Of a stretch of 64,000 nt of DNA, positions 20,330 through 30,966 are shown one piece after another; the stretch's first letter is position 1; every line of letters begins with the position of its first letter. The DNA lies in contig CP079215.1 in the NCBI GenBank assembly GCA_019316985.1, positions 1,364,001-1,428,000 of the forward strand, read 5' to 3'. Source of the stretch: Paraniabella defluvii (GTDB lineage: Bacteria; Bacteroidota; Bacteroidia; Chitinophagales; Chitinophagaceae). Made by a program: the position numbers and the translations under genes. The notes beneath the pieces were generated by a model. That model did not search any database. It worked only from the letters and a program-made list of their open reading frames with translations, and had not been told where the DNA came from.

Positions 20330-21307
20330 TCAGTTTTCTTTACCCAGTGCATTATAGATGCTTGCCGCCCATCGGCGGGGTAGTGCACGTATAATATTGA
20401 AGTAAACCGGGCCGGCTTCCCCGGCACAATAATCATTTTTCTTTTTAAGGTTTTTCTTACAGCAAACTCTCCCACTCTGGCAGGAGGTACTTCCATAAAA
20501 TCGCCAAACCAACCCAGCTTTTCCTTAGTATCCTTTATTATTTCGGGCTTGGTGTATACCGGGCCAGGCGCCAGGCAACTTACGCTCACTCCTTTCTTTT
20601 TTAACTGGTATCTTAAAGAGTAGCTGAAAAATGTTACCGCCGATTTGGACGCGGAGTAAATATTTTTCACAGGAATGGGACTAAAACCAGCCATACTGCC
20701 TACATTTAAAATATAAGAGGGTTTATTTTTTTCCAGCAACGGCAAAAATGCTGAACCATCATAACCGGCGACTCCAGGTTGAGCGCTATCATGTACCTTA
20801 CGCTGTCGGCCGGAAGTTTCAGGAAATCCCTGGAGCCGCCCATACCTGCAACATTACATAGCATTTTAAGCGGCAGGTTATTTTTTCCATGCTCCAACGG
20901 GCCAGCCTGGGAGCAACGCTGTCATTCGTTAAATCGGCAGATAATATTTCCACCTGTATATTATATTTTTCTTCCAATAGCCGCTTTGCCTGCGCCAGGG
21001 GCTGGGGTGTACGCGCTACTAATACAAGATTGTAGTGCCTTTTGGCCAAAGCCTCGGCAATAGCATAACCAATGCCCTTGCTGCCTCCGGCTACCAGCGC
21101 AAAAGGTTGCTGATTCTTATACACCAGGGGAGAAGGCAGCTCCTGCGCCTGCCCTGTTACCCATAACACACTTATAATTCCGGTGAGCAGGAAAGCTCTT
21201 TTTTCTTTCAATATGCCGTGGAGTGAAAGAGGCAGAAGTTTCAGCAATTGAACAAACAACATCATAGGAGTGGGCTTTTTACAAATATTGCTTTTTATTT
21301 CAAACAT
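20330..21307 (-). CDS. Short-chain dehydrogenase/reductase (SDR)
   Basis: NAD(P)-dependent oxidoreductase. The dinucleotide motif is VAGGSKGIGYAIAEAL, the structural CNVAGMGGS corresponds to the NNAG motif, and the active site is YSASKSAV (YxxxK), followed by PGPVYT. A roughly 70-residue N-terminal extension with a hydrophobic segment (AFLLTGIISVLWVTG) precedes the fold, suggesting membrane attachment. Breaks near 20890, 20755 and 20430; the repaired C-terminus is PRRWAASIYNALGKEN. It probably forms an operon with the M14 peptidase 19 bp downstream. Substrate unknown. Confidence 0.82.
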
Positions 21308-21320
21308 TGATGATATTAAT

Positions 21321-21328
21321 TACTTTTG
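21321..21328 (+). promoter_or_regulatory. -7 promoter box for uppS
   Basis: TACTTTTG fits TAnnTTTG and lies 16 bp before the uppS start at 21345. It would drive the uppS-bamA-ompH cluster. No clear -33 TTTG is visible. Confidence 0.55.
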
Positions 21329-21344
21329 TCGCCGCTTTCATGGT

Positions 21345-22095
21345 ATGGATACCTTAATTAATCAAATCGACAGGAAAAACTCCCCAAACATATTGCCATA
21401 ATAATGGATGGCAATGGGCGTTGGGCGCAGGAACAGGAGAAGACCGTCTTTTCGGCCATTACCATGGCGTGGAAAGCGTTAGAGACATCGTGGAAGGCTG
21501 TGCCGAAATAGGCATTAAATTCCTGACCCTCTACGCTTTTAGTACTGAAAACTGGGATCGCCCCGAATATGAAGTGGTTGGCCTCATGGAACTTTTAGTA
21601 TCTACCATACGCAAGGAGGTAGAAACCTTGCATAAAAACAATATCCGCTTGCATGTAATAGGCGACATGAGCATGTTACCGGCTTATGCACAGCAAGAGC
21701 TGAATGAAGCACTCGAGATTACGGCAGGGAACAGTGGGCTCAATTTAATAATGGCCCTGAGTTATAGCGGCCGCTGGGAACTGCTAAATGCAGTGAAAAG
21801 CATTGCCAACGAGGTTAAAAACAATCGTTTACAGGTGGAGGCCATCGACCAGGACACATTACAGAAATATCTCTGCACCAGCAATTTCCCCGACCCGGAA
21901 TTAATGATCCGTACCAGCGGCGAATACCGTATCAGTAACTTTTTGCTGTACCAATTGGCTTATGCCGAGCTCTATTTTACCAATGTGCGCTGGCCCGAAT
22001 TCCGAAAGAATAATTTGTACGAGGCCTTGATAGATTACCAGGGAAGGGAGCGCAGGTTTGGTAAAACCTCCAAACAAATCGAAGAATCTAAGTAA
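21345..22095 (+). CDS. uppS: Isoprenyl transferase (undecaprenyl diphosphate synthase)
   Basis: Makes the C55 lipid carrier for peptidoglycan and other envelope polymers by cis-prenyl chain elongation. Motifs: HIAIIMDGNGRWA (catalytic Asp), FGHYHGVESVRDIVEGC, LYAFSTENWDRP, LNLIMALSYSGRWEL and DPELMIRTSGEYRISNFLL, all typical. Two single losses interrupt the N-terminus, near 21374 (DREKLPKHI) and near 21447 (EKTRLFGHY). Start ATG 21345 gives MDTLINQIDREKLPKHI. Repaired length about 250 aa. It leads into bamA, a conserved Bacteroidota arrangement that links lipid carrier and outer-membrane biogenesis. Confidence 0.95.
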
Positions 22096-22284
22096 TTGTG
22101 AAAGTTTACCGTAAAGCGCTTACACCTGTGCCTCTGCTATTGTATCAGCCTTTTTAACATGAGTTTTCCAATTTTTACCTTTAATTTGCCGCCGCAATGG
22201 GAATAATGTGTAACAGTGTGGTGATAAAATAATAACTTCCTGCTTTTGCAAAAACAAAATTGATTACCGATATTTAAATCCTTT

Positions 22285-25014
22285 ATGCGTTTTTTTTTTT
22301 CTTTACAGATTTTGCGTTACAATTATATCATTAACAACGGTAAACTATGTTTTTGCGCAAACAGACACCACCATTCCCGGCGGAAATCTTTCGCCTGAAA
22401 TGCAGGAATGGCAAAACCCCAGGCAACCCAAAGAGTACACCATTGCCGATTTGAAAGTAACGGGAGCCAATTACCTGGATTCTACCATTATACTTTCCGT
22501 TGCTGGTTTACAGAAAGGTCAGAAATTTGTTTATCCCGGCTCTGATATATTTTCCCGTGCCATTCAAAACCTCTGGAGACAAAAGCTGGTAGCTGATATT
22601 AAAATTTTCGTAACCAATATTATTGGAGAAAATGTAAGCATAGAAGTAGCAGTGAAAGAAATGCCCCGCCTGGGAGATTATAAGTTTGAAGGGGTGAAAA
22701 AAACAGAACAGGAAGAGCTGGTAAAGAAAACTGCCATTGCCAAGCAAACCACTATTCTTTCCGAGAATACACGGCGTAATATTATAGATGTTACCAAAAC
22801 CTTTTATGAAGAAAAAGGATTTTATGGGGTAAATGTGGAGCTCGTGGAGAAACCAGATCCCGTATTCAAAAACTCTAACTCTCTTACCATTAAAGTAAAT
22901 AAAGGCAAAAGAGTAAAAATAGATGGTATCAATTTCTTTGGAAATGAAAATGTTAAAAGCGTTAAGCTGAAAAAGCAAATGAAGGGAACCAAGGAAATGA
23001 CCAAAATGACATTATTCCCTTCATCCTATGTAAGTACCTACGGACCCATTAAACATTATAGTTTTGGAGAATATGTGAACGATTGGGGCTTTTTAACCGG
23101 AACCAAGTCCCTGGAAGTATTAGACCCTTATTTCAGGTTTAAATTCTTTTCTTCTTCTAAATTCAACCAGAAAAAATATACGGAAGATAAAGAGAAGGTT
23201 TTGGGATACTTCAACGAAAAAGGGTACCGTGATGCGCAGATACTGGCAGATACCCAGGTGATACAAGACAATAAAATGTATATTGATATTAAAGTAAATG
23301 AAGGGCGGAAATACTATTTTGGTACAACCACCTGGAAGGGCAACTCCGTATTCAATGATACTATTCTAAATTCTATATTAAATATTAATAAAGGCGATAC
23401 TTATGATGCCAGCATCCTGAATAAAGCATTGGGTATCGAACCCAGCCAGGATGCACAGGATATCCAAACGGCCTATCGCGACCGGGGCTACCTCTTTATT
23501 AATGTTACACCCGTAGAAACCAGGATCTATAATGATACCATCGATCATGAGATCAGGGTGGTAGAAGGTCCGCAGGCGCGTATCAAGAATGTAAATATCC
23601 GTGGTAACGAGCGTACCAAGGAGCATGTAATCCGTCGTGAGATGCGTACTTATCCGGGCGCACTGTATAGCCAAAGCGGCCTGATGCGTACCATCCGGGA
23701 ATTGAATGCATTAAACTATTTTGAACAGGAATCGATCAATCCGCAACCTGTACCTAACCAAAACGATGGAACGGTTGATATTAACTGGAACCTGAAGGAA
23801 AAGTCCTCCGACCAGTTAGAACTTTCTGCCGGTTGGGGTGGCGGTATAGGCTTAACCGGTACACTGGGGTTACCTTTAATAACTTCTCCATTAAAAATAT
23901 CTGGAAAAAGAAGCATGGGATCCGCTGCCGGTAGGCGACGGTCAGAAATTAAGCCTGCGTGTACAATCTAACGGTCGTGCATTCCGGTCGTATAATTTCT
24001 CTTTTACCGAGCCCTGGTTAGGAGGTAAAAAAGAAACTCTCTGATCCTTTCTTACAATAACAGTAAATATTACAATCTTGCGGGCTTCACTTCGCGCGGA
24101 ACCTACGAATATGATAAAAACAAGTCGCTTACCGTAAACGGGTTTTCTGTTGGTTTGGGAAAACAGCTGAACTGGCCGGATGACTATTTTTACATGACCA
24201 CAACGGTGGCCCTAACCCGGTATAATGTAAAAGAAATGGGTTATATCTACCAGCTTCCATTCAATACCGGGGTATCCAACAACCTTAGTTTAAAATTTGC
24301 GCTACAACGTAATTCTGTATCTGATCCTATCTTCCCGCGCAGCGGAAGCGACCTGATGTTTAGTGTGCAGGCAACTCCTCCTTACTCTTTATTCGGTTCT
24401 AAAGACGATCAATTCAAATTCGTAGAATACCACAAATGGCGTTTTAATTCAACCTGGTATGTTCCGCTAGGCAGGGCTAAGGGCGAGAATAAAGACAGGC
24501 AGTTTGTAATGAAATTAGCCGCTAAATATGGCTTTATGGGCAAGTATAATCCCAAAATGGAATTTTCGCCGTTCGAACGTTTCCAGCTGGGTGATGCCGG
24601 TTTAAACAATACTTTCTCCCTTACTGGTTTCGACATCATTGCGCACAGGGGTTATCCTATTTATAATACTTCTGATCCTACTATCAACCCCGATAACTCC
24701 AGTACCGGTAATTTCAATAATTTCTTTACCATCTTTAATAAATACCAGGCGGAGCTTCGCTATCCGCTCGTAACCAATCCAAGCAGCACCATTTTTGGTC
24801 TGGCATTTTTGAAGCGGCCAATGGATGGAAAGACTATAAAGACTATAATCCTTTCAAATTACGCCGTAGCGTTGGTTTAGGTATGAGGTTTTACCTGCCT
24901 ATGTTTGGATTGCTGGGCTTTGACTACGGTATCGGTCTTGACAGGTTGACTCCGGGTGGCGGATTGAAAGGTGCAGGTAAATTTACCTTTATGCTGGGCT
25001 TTGAGCCTGAATAA
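22285..25014 (+). CDS. bamA: Outer membrane protein assembly factor BamA
   Basis: Central subunit of the machine that folds beta-barrel proteins into the outer membrane. The signal peptide follows a T11 run whose length is off by one; repaired it reads FCVTIISLTTVNYVFAQ. POTRA repeats follow from about residue 60 (YTIADLKVTGANYLDSTIIL, RLGDYKFEGVKKTEQEEL, KRVKIDGINFFGNENVK, YYFGTTTWKGNSVFND, ARIKNVNIRGNERTKEHVI), five in total as expected. The barrel contains HRGYPIY, the loop-6 VRGY/F equivalent, and ends KFTFMLGFEPE, with the aromatic residue usual near the C-terminus. Breaks near 22300, 23885, 23912, 24035 and 24812. Repaired length about 910 aa. Confidence 0.95.
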
Positions 25015-25140
25015 AAGCAACATCTGGCATAGCTGTTAAAAAGATTTAACCATTTTGCTTTTACTTTGAGGCAACGATCGGGGTCTGGCATACGTCAAAC
25101 CTCAACATTCAAACGTTAAATAATACCATTAAAAACCCCT

Positions 25141-25164
25141 CCGAACGGAAACGACCCGAACGGA
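25141..25164. repeat. Direct repeat CCGAACGGA x2 in the ompH leader
   Basis: CCGAACGGA occurs at 25141-25149 and 25156-25164, 15 bp apart centre to centre, just before the first ompH gene. Each copy contains the small dyad CCG-AA-CGG. It might be a regulator half-site pair or an mRNA leader element; there is no independent support. Confidence 0.35.
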
Positions 25165-25181
25165 TATTAAAAAATAAAAAG

Positions 25182-25694
25182 ATGAAAAAAATTTTTGTTT
25201 TAGGTATTGCCCTATTGCTTGCCTGCGCCGGCGCTTTCGCACAAAAATATGCTGTTATCGACAGCCGTTACATTTTCGAAAAAATGCCTGATTACAAACG
25301 TGTGCAACAACAAATAGACGCACAGGCGGCTGCCTGGCAAAAGGAAATTGATGCCAAGCAGGCCGAACTGGATAAATTATATAATGATTATGATGCCGAA
25401 CAGGCCATGATGAGCGAAGATTTAAAAAAAAAAAAAAGAAGACGAATTATTTAACAAAGAAAAAACACTGCGCGACCTGCAAAAGAAACGCTTTGGTTTT
25501 GAAGGAGAACTATTCAAAAAAGACAGGAATTAATGGACCCGCTGCAAAAAAGAGTAGCAGAGGCCGTAAACAGGCTGGCAAAAGCGAATGGCTACGACCT
25601 GGTTTTCGATAAAAGTGAGGGCAAATCCATTATCTTTGCCGACCCTAAGTTGGATAAGAGCGAAGATATCTTACGCGAACTTAGATTGAAGTAA
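25182..25694 (+). CDS. OmpH/Skp family periplasmic chaperone (first copy)
   Basis: Skp-like chaperone that escorts unfolded outer-membrane proteins to BamA. Signal peptide MKKIFVLGIALLLACAGAFAQ, then the family start KYAVIDSRYIFEKMPDYKRVQ, a long charged helix (QAELDKLYNDYDAEQAMMSE) and the returning strand ANGYDLVFDKSEGKSIIFAD. A run of 14 A near 25430 and an A loss near 25519 break the frame; repaired length about 170 aa, as expected for Skp. Tandem OmpH genes after bamA are a common Bacteroidota arrangement. Confidence 0.9.
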
Positions 25695-25868
25695 TTTAAA
25701 ACTTGAAACAAACTCAACTGTGAAGGAAAATTTTTTGCTTCTACAATACAATTGAGTTTCCAAAAAGAAAAAACAAAAATGAAACGCCCGTGTAAATAAT
25801 TTCTTATAGGAGGATGCATATAGGGCGTTCCATCCGACCCAAAAAAAAAAAAAAAACAAAAAATACGG

Positions 25869-26431
25869 ATGAAACAAGTAAAATTTCTTGCGGTTGCGTT
25901 AGGTTTAGTATTGGTGAGCGCACTTTCGGCCAATGCACAGAAAATCGGTTATGTTAACGTTGATGCGTTGGTATTCAATTTGCCCGAAGCTCAAAAAACA
26001 CAACAGGAGCTTGAAAAATGGCAGCAGGACTCTATCGGGGAACTTATACAAGGTTATACCAGGAGTACCAGGAAAAAGATAGCGCTATGAAAAAAGCAAC
26101 TGGCTCAGTTAAACAAGTGTTGGAAAGAGATTTAGCACAATTGGGCGAAACGTTAGGTAACTGGCAACAAATTGCCGGGCAGGCATCTCAGGCCAAAGAA
26201 GCGCAATTGTTCAGCCCGCTTTATAAAAAAGTATATGATGCCATCAATGCTCATGCGAAAGAAAAAGGCTACACTTACGTTTTGAAGCAGGATGCTTTTG
26301 TAGTAGCGCCTGATGGCGATAACTTAAGTATTCCTATTGCTACCAAGCTGGGCATTAAAGTAAACCCGCAAGGTAATGCAACCCCGGCTGCAGGTGGAGC
26401 AACCACGGCACCTGCTACGCCTAAAAAATAA
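25869..26431 (+). CDS. OmpH/Skp family periplasmic chaperone (second copy)
   Basis: Second Skp-like gene, clearly paralogous to the one before it. Signal peptide MKQVKFLAVALGLVLVSALSANA, then QKIGYVNVDALVFNLPEAQK and helix segments YYQEYQEKDSAMKKATGSV and VLERDLAQLGETLGNWQQ. It ends in a low-complexity Ala/Thr/Pro tail (AAGGATTAPATPKK), as many Bacteroidota OmpH proteins do. One T loss near 26060 (GYYQEYQ) breaks it. Repaired length about 187 aa. A terminator follows, which closes the uppS-bamA-ompH-ompH unit before murI. Confidence 0.9.
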
Positions 26432-26454
26432 GCAACAAACCAATCATATTTTGC

Positions 26455-26485
26455 AAACCGCCTAACCAGGGCGGTTTTTTATTTT
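26455..26485 (+). terminator. Intrinsic terminator after the second ompH
   Basis: AAACCGCC (26455-26462) pairs with GGCGGTTT (26470-26477) around a 7-nt loop and runs into TTTATTTT. It lies about 24 bp after the ompH stop. Confidence 0.8.
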
Positions 26486-26563
26486 AGTACTATTGTATTT
26501 CAGGTATGTTTGCCCAAAGCCGGATGAGAAATTTTATGTACGTTTGATTTATAACTACAACTC

Positions 26564-27385
26564 ATGCAGCAGGTGGCCCCTATTGGCGTTTTTGATTCAG
26601 GATACGGAGGACTAACAGTTTTAAAAGAATTGATAAAACAGCTCCCGCAATATGACTATTTATACCTGGGAGACAATGCACGCGCGCCCTATGGCACCCG
26701 TTCATTTGATACGGTGTATCACTATACGCTTGATGCGGTAAAATGGTTTTTCGCCCGGGGCTGCCACCTGGTTATTTTAGCATGCAATACAGCTTCAGCC
26801 AAGGCGCTGCGCACCATTCAGCAAAACGACCTGCCGCAGCTGGCTCCTATAAAAGAGTGTTAGGTGTTATACGCCCTACTACAGAAATCATTGGTCAGTA
26901 TTCTGAAACCCGGGAGGTAGGCATACTGGCTACAAAGGGCACGGTGGCTTCAGGGTCTTACCCTATTGAAATTGAAAAATTTTATCCTGATATTAAAACC
27001 TACCAGGAAGCCTGCCCTATGTGGGTGCCCATTATCGAAAATAATGAAATGGACAATCAGGGTACCCATTATTTCATCAAAAAAACCTGCATAGCCTGTT
27101 TCATAAAGGCGAGAATATCGACGTGATTTTGCTTGCCTGCACACATTACCCCTTATGCAGCAGCAAATAAGAGAGTATGTACCGGTACAGGTAAAGCTGC
27201 TCACCCAGGGAGAAATTGTGGCTGAAAGTCTGCAGAACTACCTGCAAAGACATCCTGAAATAGAGGAGAAATGCAGTAAAGGAGCTCAGGTACAATTTTT
27301 TACTACCGATGCCACTGAGGATTTTGATGAAAAGGGATCTGTTTTCTTTGGCGCCCCGGTTAAAAGCAAACATATAAGCCTGTAG
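26564..27385 (+). CDS. murI: Glutamate racemase
   Basis: Cofactor-free racemase that supplies D-glutamate for peptidoglycan. Motifs: PIGVFDSGYGGLTVLKEL, YLGDNARAPYGTRS, the first catalytic Cys in LVILACNTASAKAL, and the second in LLACTHYPLM. Breaks near 26851 (LAPYKRVLGVIRP), 27085 (KKNLHSLFHKG) and 27163 (THYPLMQQQIREY), all single losses. Repaired length about 274 aa, normal for MurI. Its position behind bamA-ompH-ompH is conserved in many Bacteroidota, although here a terminator separates it. Confidence 0.95.
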
Positions 27386-27416
27386 CTAATCATTACCACT
27401 ATTTTACGCTTATATT

Positions 27417-28006
27417 ATGAATTACGACCTGATTTTGAACAATATTGCAAAACATGTTCGTTTCAATAGCGTGGAAACAGAGCAGTTTACATCTCTTATT
27501 ATTTACAAGGAACTATTTAAAAAGATTTCTTTTTAGAAGAAGGACAATCCTGCAATTATATAGCATTTGTTCATTCCGGAGCATTAAGAGCCTACCATAT
27601 AGATGCTGCAGGTAAAGAATCTACAATAATGTTTGCAATAACCGACTGGTGGATAACGGATATGTTTTGCTTTTTAAATCGAAAACCAGCCATGGTATTT
27701 ATTGAGGCGCTTGAAGACAGTCAAATATTCCTGCTTAGTAAAGAACATCTCGACAGGTTGTTTGATACAATGCCGAAATTTGAGCGGTTCTTCAGAATCT
27801 TAATGCAAAATGCCTATATCAGGGAGCAACTAAGAATAATTGAGAACCTGTCGTTACCCGCTGCTAAAAGGTATGATAACTTCCTGGCCAAGTATCCCCA
27901 GGTCATAAATCAGCTTACACAAAAGCAGATAGCCTCTTACCTGGGTATTACGCCCGAATTTTTAAGTACGATAAGAAAAAATAAAGCCCGGGGAAAAATT
28001 TCTTAA
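27417..28006 (+). CDS. Crp/Fnr-family transcriptional regulator
   Basis: Cyclic-nucleotide-binding-type sensor with a C-terminal helix-turn-helix. Repaired length about 196 aa. The sensor half has FLEEGQSCNYIAFVHSGALR and AYHIDAAGKESTIMFAITDWW; the DNA-binding helix is LTQKQIASYLGITPEFLSTI. One A loss near 27525 (FKKDFFLEEG) breaks the frame. The residues that bind cAMP in E. coli CRP are not conserved, as in most Bacteroidota relatives, so the effector is unknown. The small DUF4406 gene lies just downstream. Confidence 0.85.
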
Positions 28007-28066
28007 AGTATCTTAAGTGCTGCCGGTATTACAATCGGTTTCTTTGTCCCGATCAAAAAAAAGAAT

Positions 28067-28419
28067 ATGCTGATACTTATTGCCGGTCCTTACCGAAGTG
28101 GCACCCATGACAACCCGCAGCTGATGCAGCAAAATTTAAACAATCTTGAGGCGGTAGCCCTGTCGTTGTTCAGAAAAGGGTATACGCCCATTATTGGTGA
28201 ATGGGTGGCGTTACCCTGATCCGTTTAGCCGGCTCAACAAAACCCGGAGACGAAGCCTGGAACGAAATACAATATCCCGTTGCGCACCGGTTACTGGAAA
28301 AATGTGATGCTGTTTTTCGCATTGCGGGCGAATCGAAAGGGGCAGACGAAGACGTAAGAATTGCTACAGAAAGAGGACTAAAAGTTTTTTACCGGCTAGA
28401 TGAGGTGCCTGCGCTTTAA
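28067..28419 (+). CDS. DUF4406 / nucleoside 2-deoxyribosyltransferase-like protein
   Basis: Small protein of about 118 aa with the start MLILIAGPYRSGTHDNPQLM, matching the GPYxxG nucleotide-sugar binding loop of the nucleoside 2-deoxyribosyltransferase superfamily. The C-terminal half has NEIQYPVAHRLLEKCDAVFR, IAGESKGADEDVRIA and ERGLKVFYRLDEVP, as in DUF4406 proteins. A C loss near 28220 breaks the frame. Catalytic activity is not known for this group. It follows the Crp-like gene by 60 bp on the same strand. Confidence 0.7.
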
Positions 28420-28554
28420 TAAGCCTCCCTGTTGATTTTGACGGAGCAAGTGGATGACCACCTGATTGTCAGGAACTTTAGTAAATATCGGGAGTGAGCG
28501 GTAGCCGGCGGCAATCACTACAAAAATGTTGTTTTCTGCTTCTCAAATTTTCCC

Positions 28555-28562
28555 TACCTTTG
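28555..28562 (+). promoter_or_regulatory. -7 promoter box for rpmH
   Basis: TACCTTTG, a perfect TAnnTTTG -7 box, lies 102 bp before rpmH; TTTT sits 19 nt upstream in the -33 position. The rest of the 245-bp gap after the DUF4406 gene shows nothing I can name. Confidence 0.6.
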
Positions 28563-28664
28563 CCGTCCTTTCACAAACAGGGGATGTGGTGATCTTCTGT
28601 TCCGAAAATTAAACCGGCATGTTCTCCCATGCTATTAATTCAAAAGTGAAAAAATTAAAATAAA

Positions 28665-28820
28665 ATGAAACGTACTTTCCAACCGCACCGTCGTCGTCGT
28701 AAAACTGTTCATGGTTTTCGTAAACGTATGCAAACTGCTAATGGCCGTAAGGTGTTAGCAAGCCGCCGTGCTAAAGGCCGTAAAAAGCTTACTGTGTCTG
28801 ACGAAAGAAGACTGAAGTAA
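28665..28820 (+). CDS. rpmH: 50S ribosomal protein L34
   Basis: Large-subunit ribosomal protein of 51 aa, intact and translated here from the sequence. It starts [20 protein letters not shown] and includes [20 protein letters not shown] before ending [10 protein letters not shown], the family pattern. In many bacteria rpmH directly precedes rnpA and yidD. Here an AraC-like regulator and an SDR gene (1.5 kb) separate rpmH from rnpA-yidD, which looks like an insertion into the ancestral cluster. It has its own promoter and terminator. Confidence 0.96.
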   Translation: MKRTFQPHRRRRKTVHGFRKRMQTANGRKVLASRRAKGRKKLTVSDERRLK

Positions 28821-28847
28821 TCTTTTAATAAGCTTTCAAATTATTCG

Positions 28848-28879
28848 TAGCTCCGTTTTTCGGAGCTATTTTTTTTTTT
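28848..28879 (+). terminator. Intrinsic terminator after rpmH
   Basis: TAGCTCCG (28848-28855) and CGGAGCTA (28861-28868) pair around T5 and run into eleven T residues, 28 bp after the rpmH stop. Confidence 0.9.
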
Positions 28880-28903
28880 GAAGTCACTTTTATTTCTATA
28901 ACT

Positions 28904-29328
28904 ATGGAGCAAAAAAATCGGGTAGCCGCGGCACCGAAATAGCAGCGCAATATTTTGCTTTTCTGGATCAGCACCTGGCCGATATACTCGAGGACAGAGT
29001 GGATGAAATGCTTACCATCAGCCAGATTGCACAACAGCTATTTGTTGCACCAGGCCATTTAACCAATACCCTTACCAGGGAAACAGGACACCATCCCTGC
29101 TATTATTACGACCTTAAGATTATTGAAGTTGCCAATAAACTATTGCTCAACAGCAATTTATCCGGCGCCGAAATAGCACGCAGGCTTACTTTCGACCCTT
29201 CTAACTTCGTTAAATTCTATAAGAGCATTACCGGCATTACTCCTGCCATTTTCCGCGAAAAAGAACCTTACCTCCCATATTACCCATTGAACAGAAAAAA
29301 TACCTGCGCCTGGTTTAAAATTCTGTGA
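28904..29328 (+). CDS. AraC-family transcriptional regulator (short form)
   Basis: Short AraC-type regulator of about 140 aa consisting almost only of the double helix-turn-helix domain. After an A-run correction near 28917 the start is MEQKKSGSRGTEIAAQYFAF. Helix one is LTISQIAQQLFVAPGHLTNT, and the second half LSGAEIARRLTFDPSNFVKF with GITPAIFR is the family signature. The far C-terminus may be in the wrong frame. It lies 69 bp before an SDR gene on the same strand, a common regulator-target pairing, so it probably controls that gene. Confidence 0.82.
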
Positions 29329-29396
29329 CTGTCACCATACCCTTTTGTAAAACACACAGGAATTTTGTGTCATCTTTTTAATTCAAACTAAAAAAA

Positions 29397-30152
29397 ATGA
29401 CAAACAGAATAGCTCTGATAACCGGGGAAGCAGGGGACTCGGCAAAAACGCAGCCCTGGCATTAGCTAAAAAAATGTAGATAGCATTATAACCTATCACA
29501 GCCAGCACGGAGAGGCAGACCAGGTTGTAAAAGAAATTGAAGCATTGGGTGCCCAAGCCGTAGCGCTTCAATTGGATATTGCTGAAGCGGGCAGTTTCAA
29601 CAGCTTTATCGATACAATAAAGGGTATACTTGCCCAAAAGTGGCAAAGAGAAGACCTTGATATTTTAGTAAACAACGCAGGCATTGGTATTCATAAACCT
29701 TTTGCAGAAACCACTGAAACAGACTTTGATACTTTAGTAAATATACAATTCAAAGGACCCTTTTTTCTCACTCAGAAAATGCTCCCGGTTTTAAAAGACG
29801 GGGAAGCATCATTAATATATCCAGCGGATTAGCCAGGTTTTCTACTCCCGGCTATTCCGCGTACGCAGCTATGAAGGGAGCTATGGAAACGTTAACGCGC
29901 TACCAGGCAAAAGAATTGGGAGCTCGTGGCATTCGCGTAAATATTGTTGCTCCAGGCGCTATTGAAACAGACTTTGGCGGAGGTGTTGTAAGGGATAATA
30001 AGCAGCTTAATTCGCTTATTGCCTCCCAAACAGCATTAGGTCGTGTGGGCCTGCCTGATGATATTGGCGGTGTTATTGCGTTGCTTTGTATGCCGGAAAT
30101 GAGCTGGGTAACAGCACAAAGACTAGAGGCATCCGGAGGTATGTTCTTGTAA
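29397..30152 (+). CDS. SDR-family oxidoreductase
   Basis: Classical short-chain dehydrogenase of about 252 aa. After repair the cofactor loop is ALITGGSRGLGKNAALAL, then LDILVNNAGIGIHKPF, the catalytic SSGLARFSTPGYSAYAAMKG (Ser, YxxxK), and PGAIETDFGGG. It ends MSWVTAQRLEASGGMFL, the usual SDR C-terminus. Breaks near 29430 (G loss), 29478 (A loss) and 29808 (G loss, KDGGSIINISS). It sits behind the AraC-like regulator and interrupts the rpmH-rnpA neighbourhood. Substrate unknown. Confidence 0.88.
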
Positions 30153-30301
30153 ACTGCTGCTATTTCTTTATCAGGAGCAAACACATCTAACCGTTCGGGC
30201 AGTAGCGCATGAGAACACGCGCTACTGCTTTATCATCTAATTCCCCGTAGGAATATTACAGGTTTTATATCTTTACAGCTGCAATATGCACGTACTCTAA
30301 A

Positions 30302-30702
30302 ATGCCTACTCATATTTTCCTAAATCGCAACGGCTTAAAAGCCGGAAGAAATTGCAACAGGTTTTTGCAGAGGGGAAAAGCGTGCGTACAAAAGACCTCC
30401 GGCTGGTGTACCTGAAAGAAAAAGAGGAGGCAACCGATATCAAATGCGGCGTAGGATTAACTACAAGGAACTTTAAACATGCGGTAGACCGCAATCGTAT
30501 TAAACGATTATTACGCGAAGCTTACCGGCTGCAACAACATGATTTAAAAAGCTATATAGCGGCTCATCCTGCAAGCATGTCGTTATTTCTGCTTTATACA
30601 GGAAGAGAATTGCCCCGTTACCGGGATATTTATGACAATGTTGGGGTAGTTTTGCAAAAATTACTGAAAGCCTTACATGCGGCAATTCCTGAAAATACTT
30701 AG
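30302..30702 (+). CDS. rnpA: Ribonuclease P protein component
   Basis: Protein subunit of RNase P, which matures tRNA 5' ends. After one repair near 30315 it starts with [20 protein letters not shown], and has the RNR-type signature [20 protein letters not shown]. Length about 133 aa. Its 3' end overlaps yidD by 26 bp, the usual translationally linked arrangement. The RNA subunit gene rnpB was not seen in the window. Confidence 0.92.
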
Positions 30703-30942
30703 CTGGCCTTTTATCGGCCTTATTAAGATATACCAGTGGGTTATTTCGCCCTGGCTGGGCCCCAAGTGCAGGTATACGCCTACCTGTTCTCACTACTCGC
30801 TGCAGGCTTTTAAGAAATATGGCCTTTTTAAAGGATTCTGGTTGTCGGTAAAAGAATATCCCGTTGCCATCCCTGGGGAGGAAGTGGCTACGATCCGTTC
30901 CGTAAAAATGTTCAAAGTTTAAAGTTTGGAAATGAGCTTTAA
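30677..30942 (+). CDS. yidD: Membrane protein insertion efficiency factor YidD
   Basis: Small membrane-associated protein that helps YidC-dependent insertion. [20 protein letters not shown] is followed by the signature [20 protein letters not shown] with its conserved cysteines. An A loss near 30855 hides the rest; the repaired sequence is [18 protein letters not shown], the canonical YidD motif, ending at 30942 (about 88 aa). The start overlaps rnpA by 26 bp. Confidence 0.93.
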
Positions 30943-30966
30943 ACATTTCAATTTTAAATTTAAAAA

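Noticed and set aside
25141-25164. IS element end or attachment site at the CCGAACGGA direct repeat
   Set aside because: There is no transposase or integrase near it and the unit is only 9 bp; reported only as a small direct repeat.
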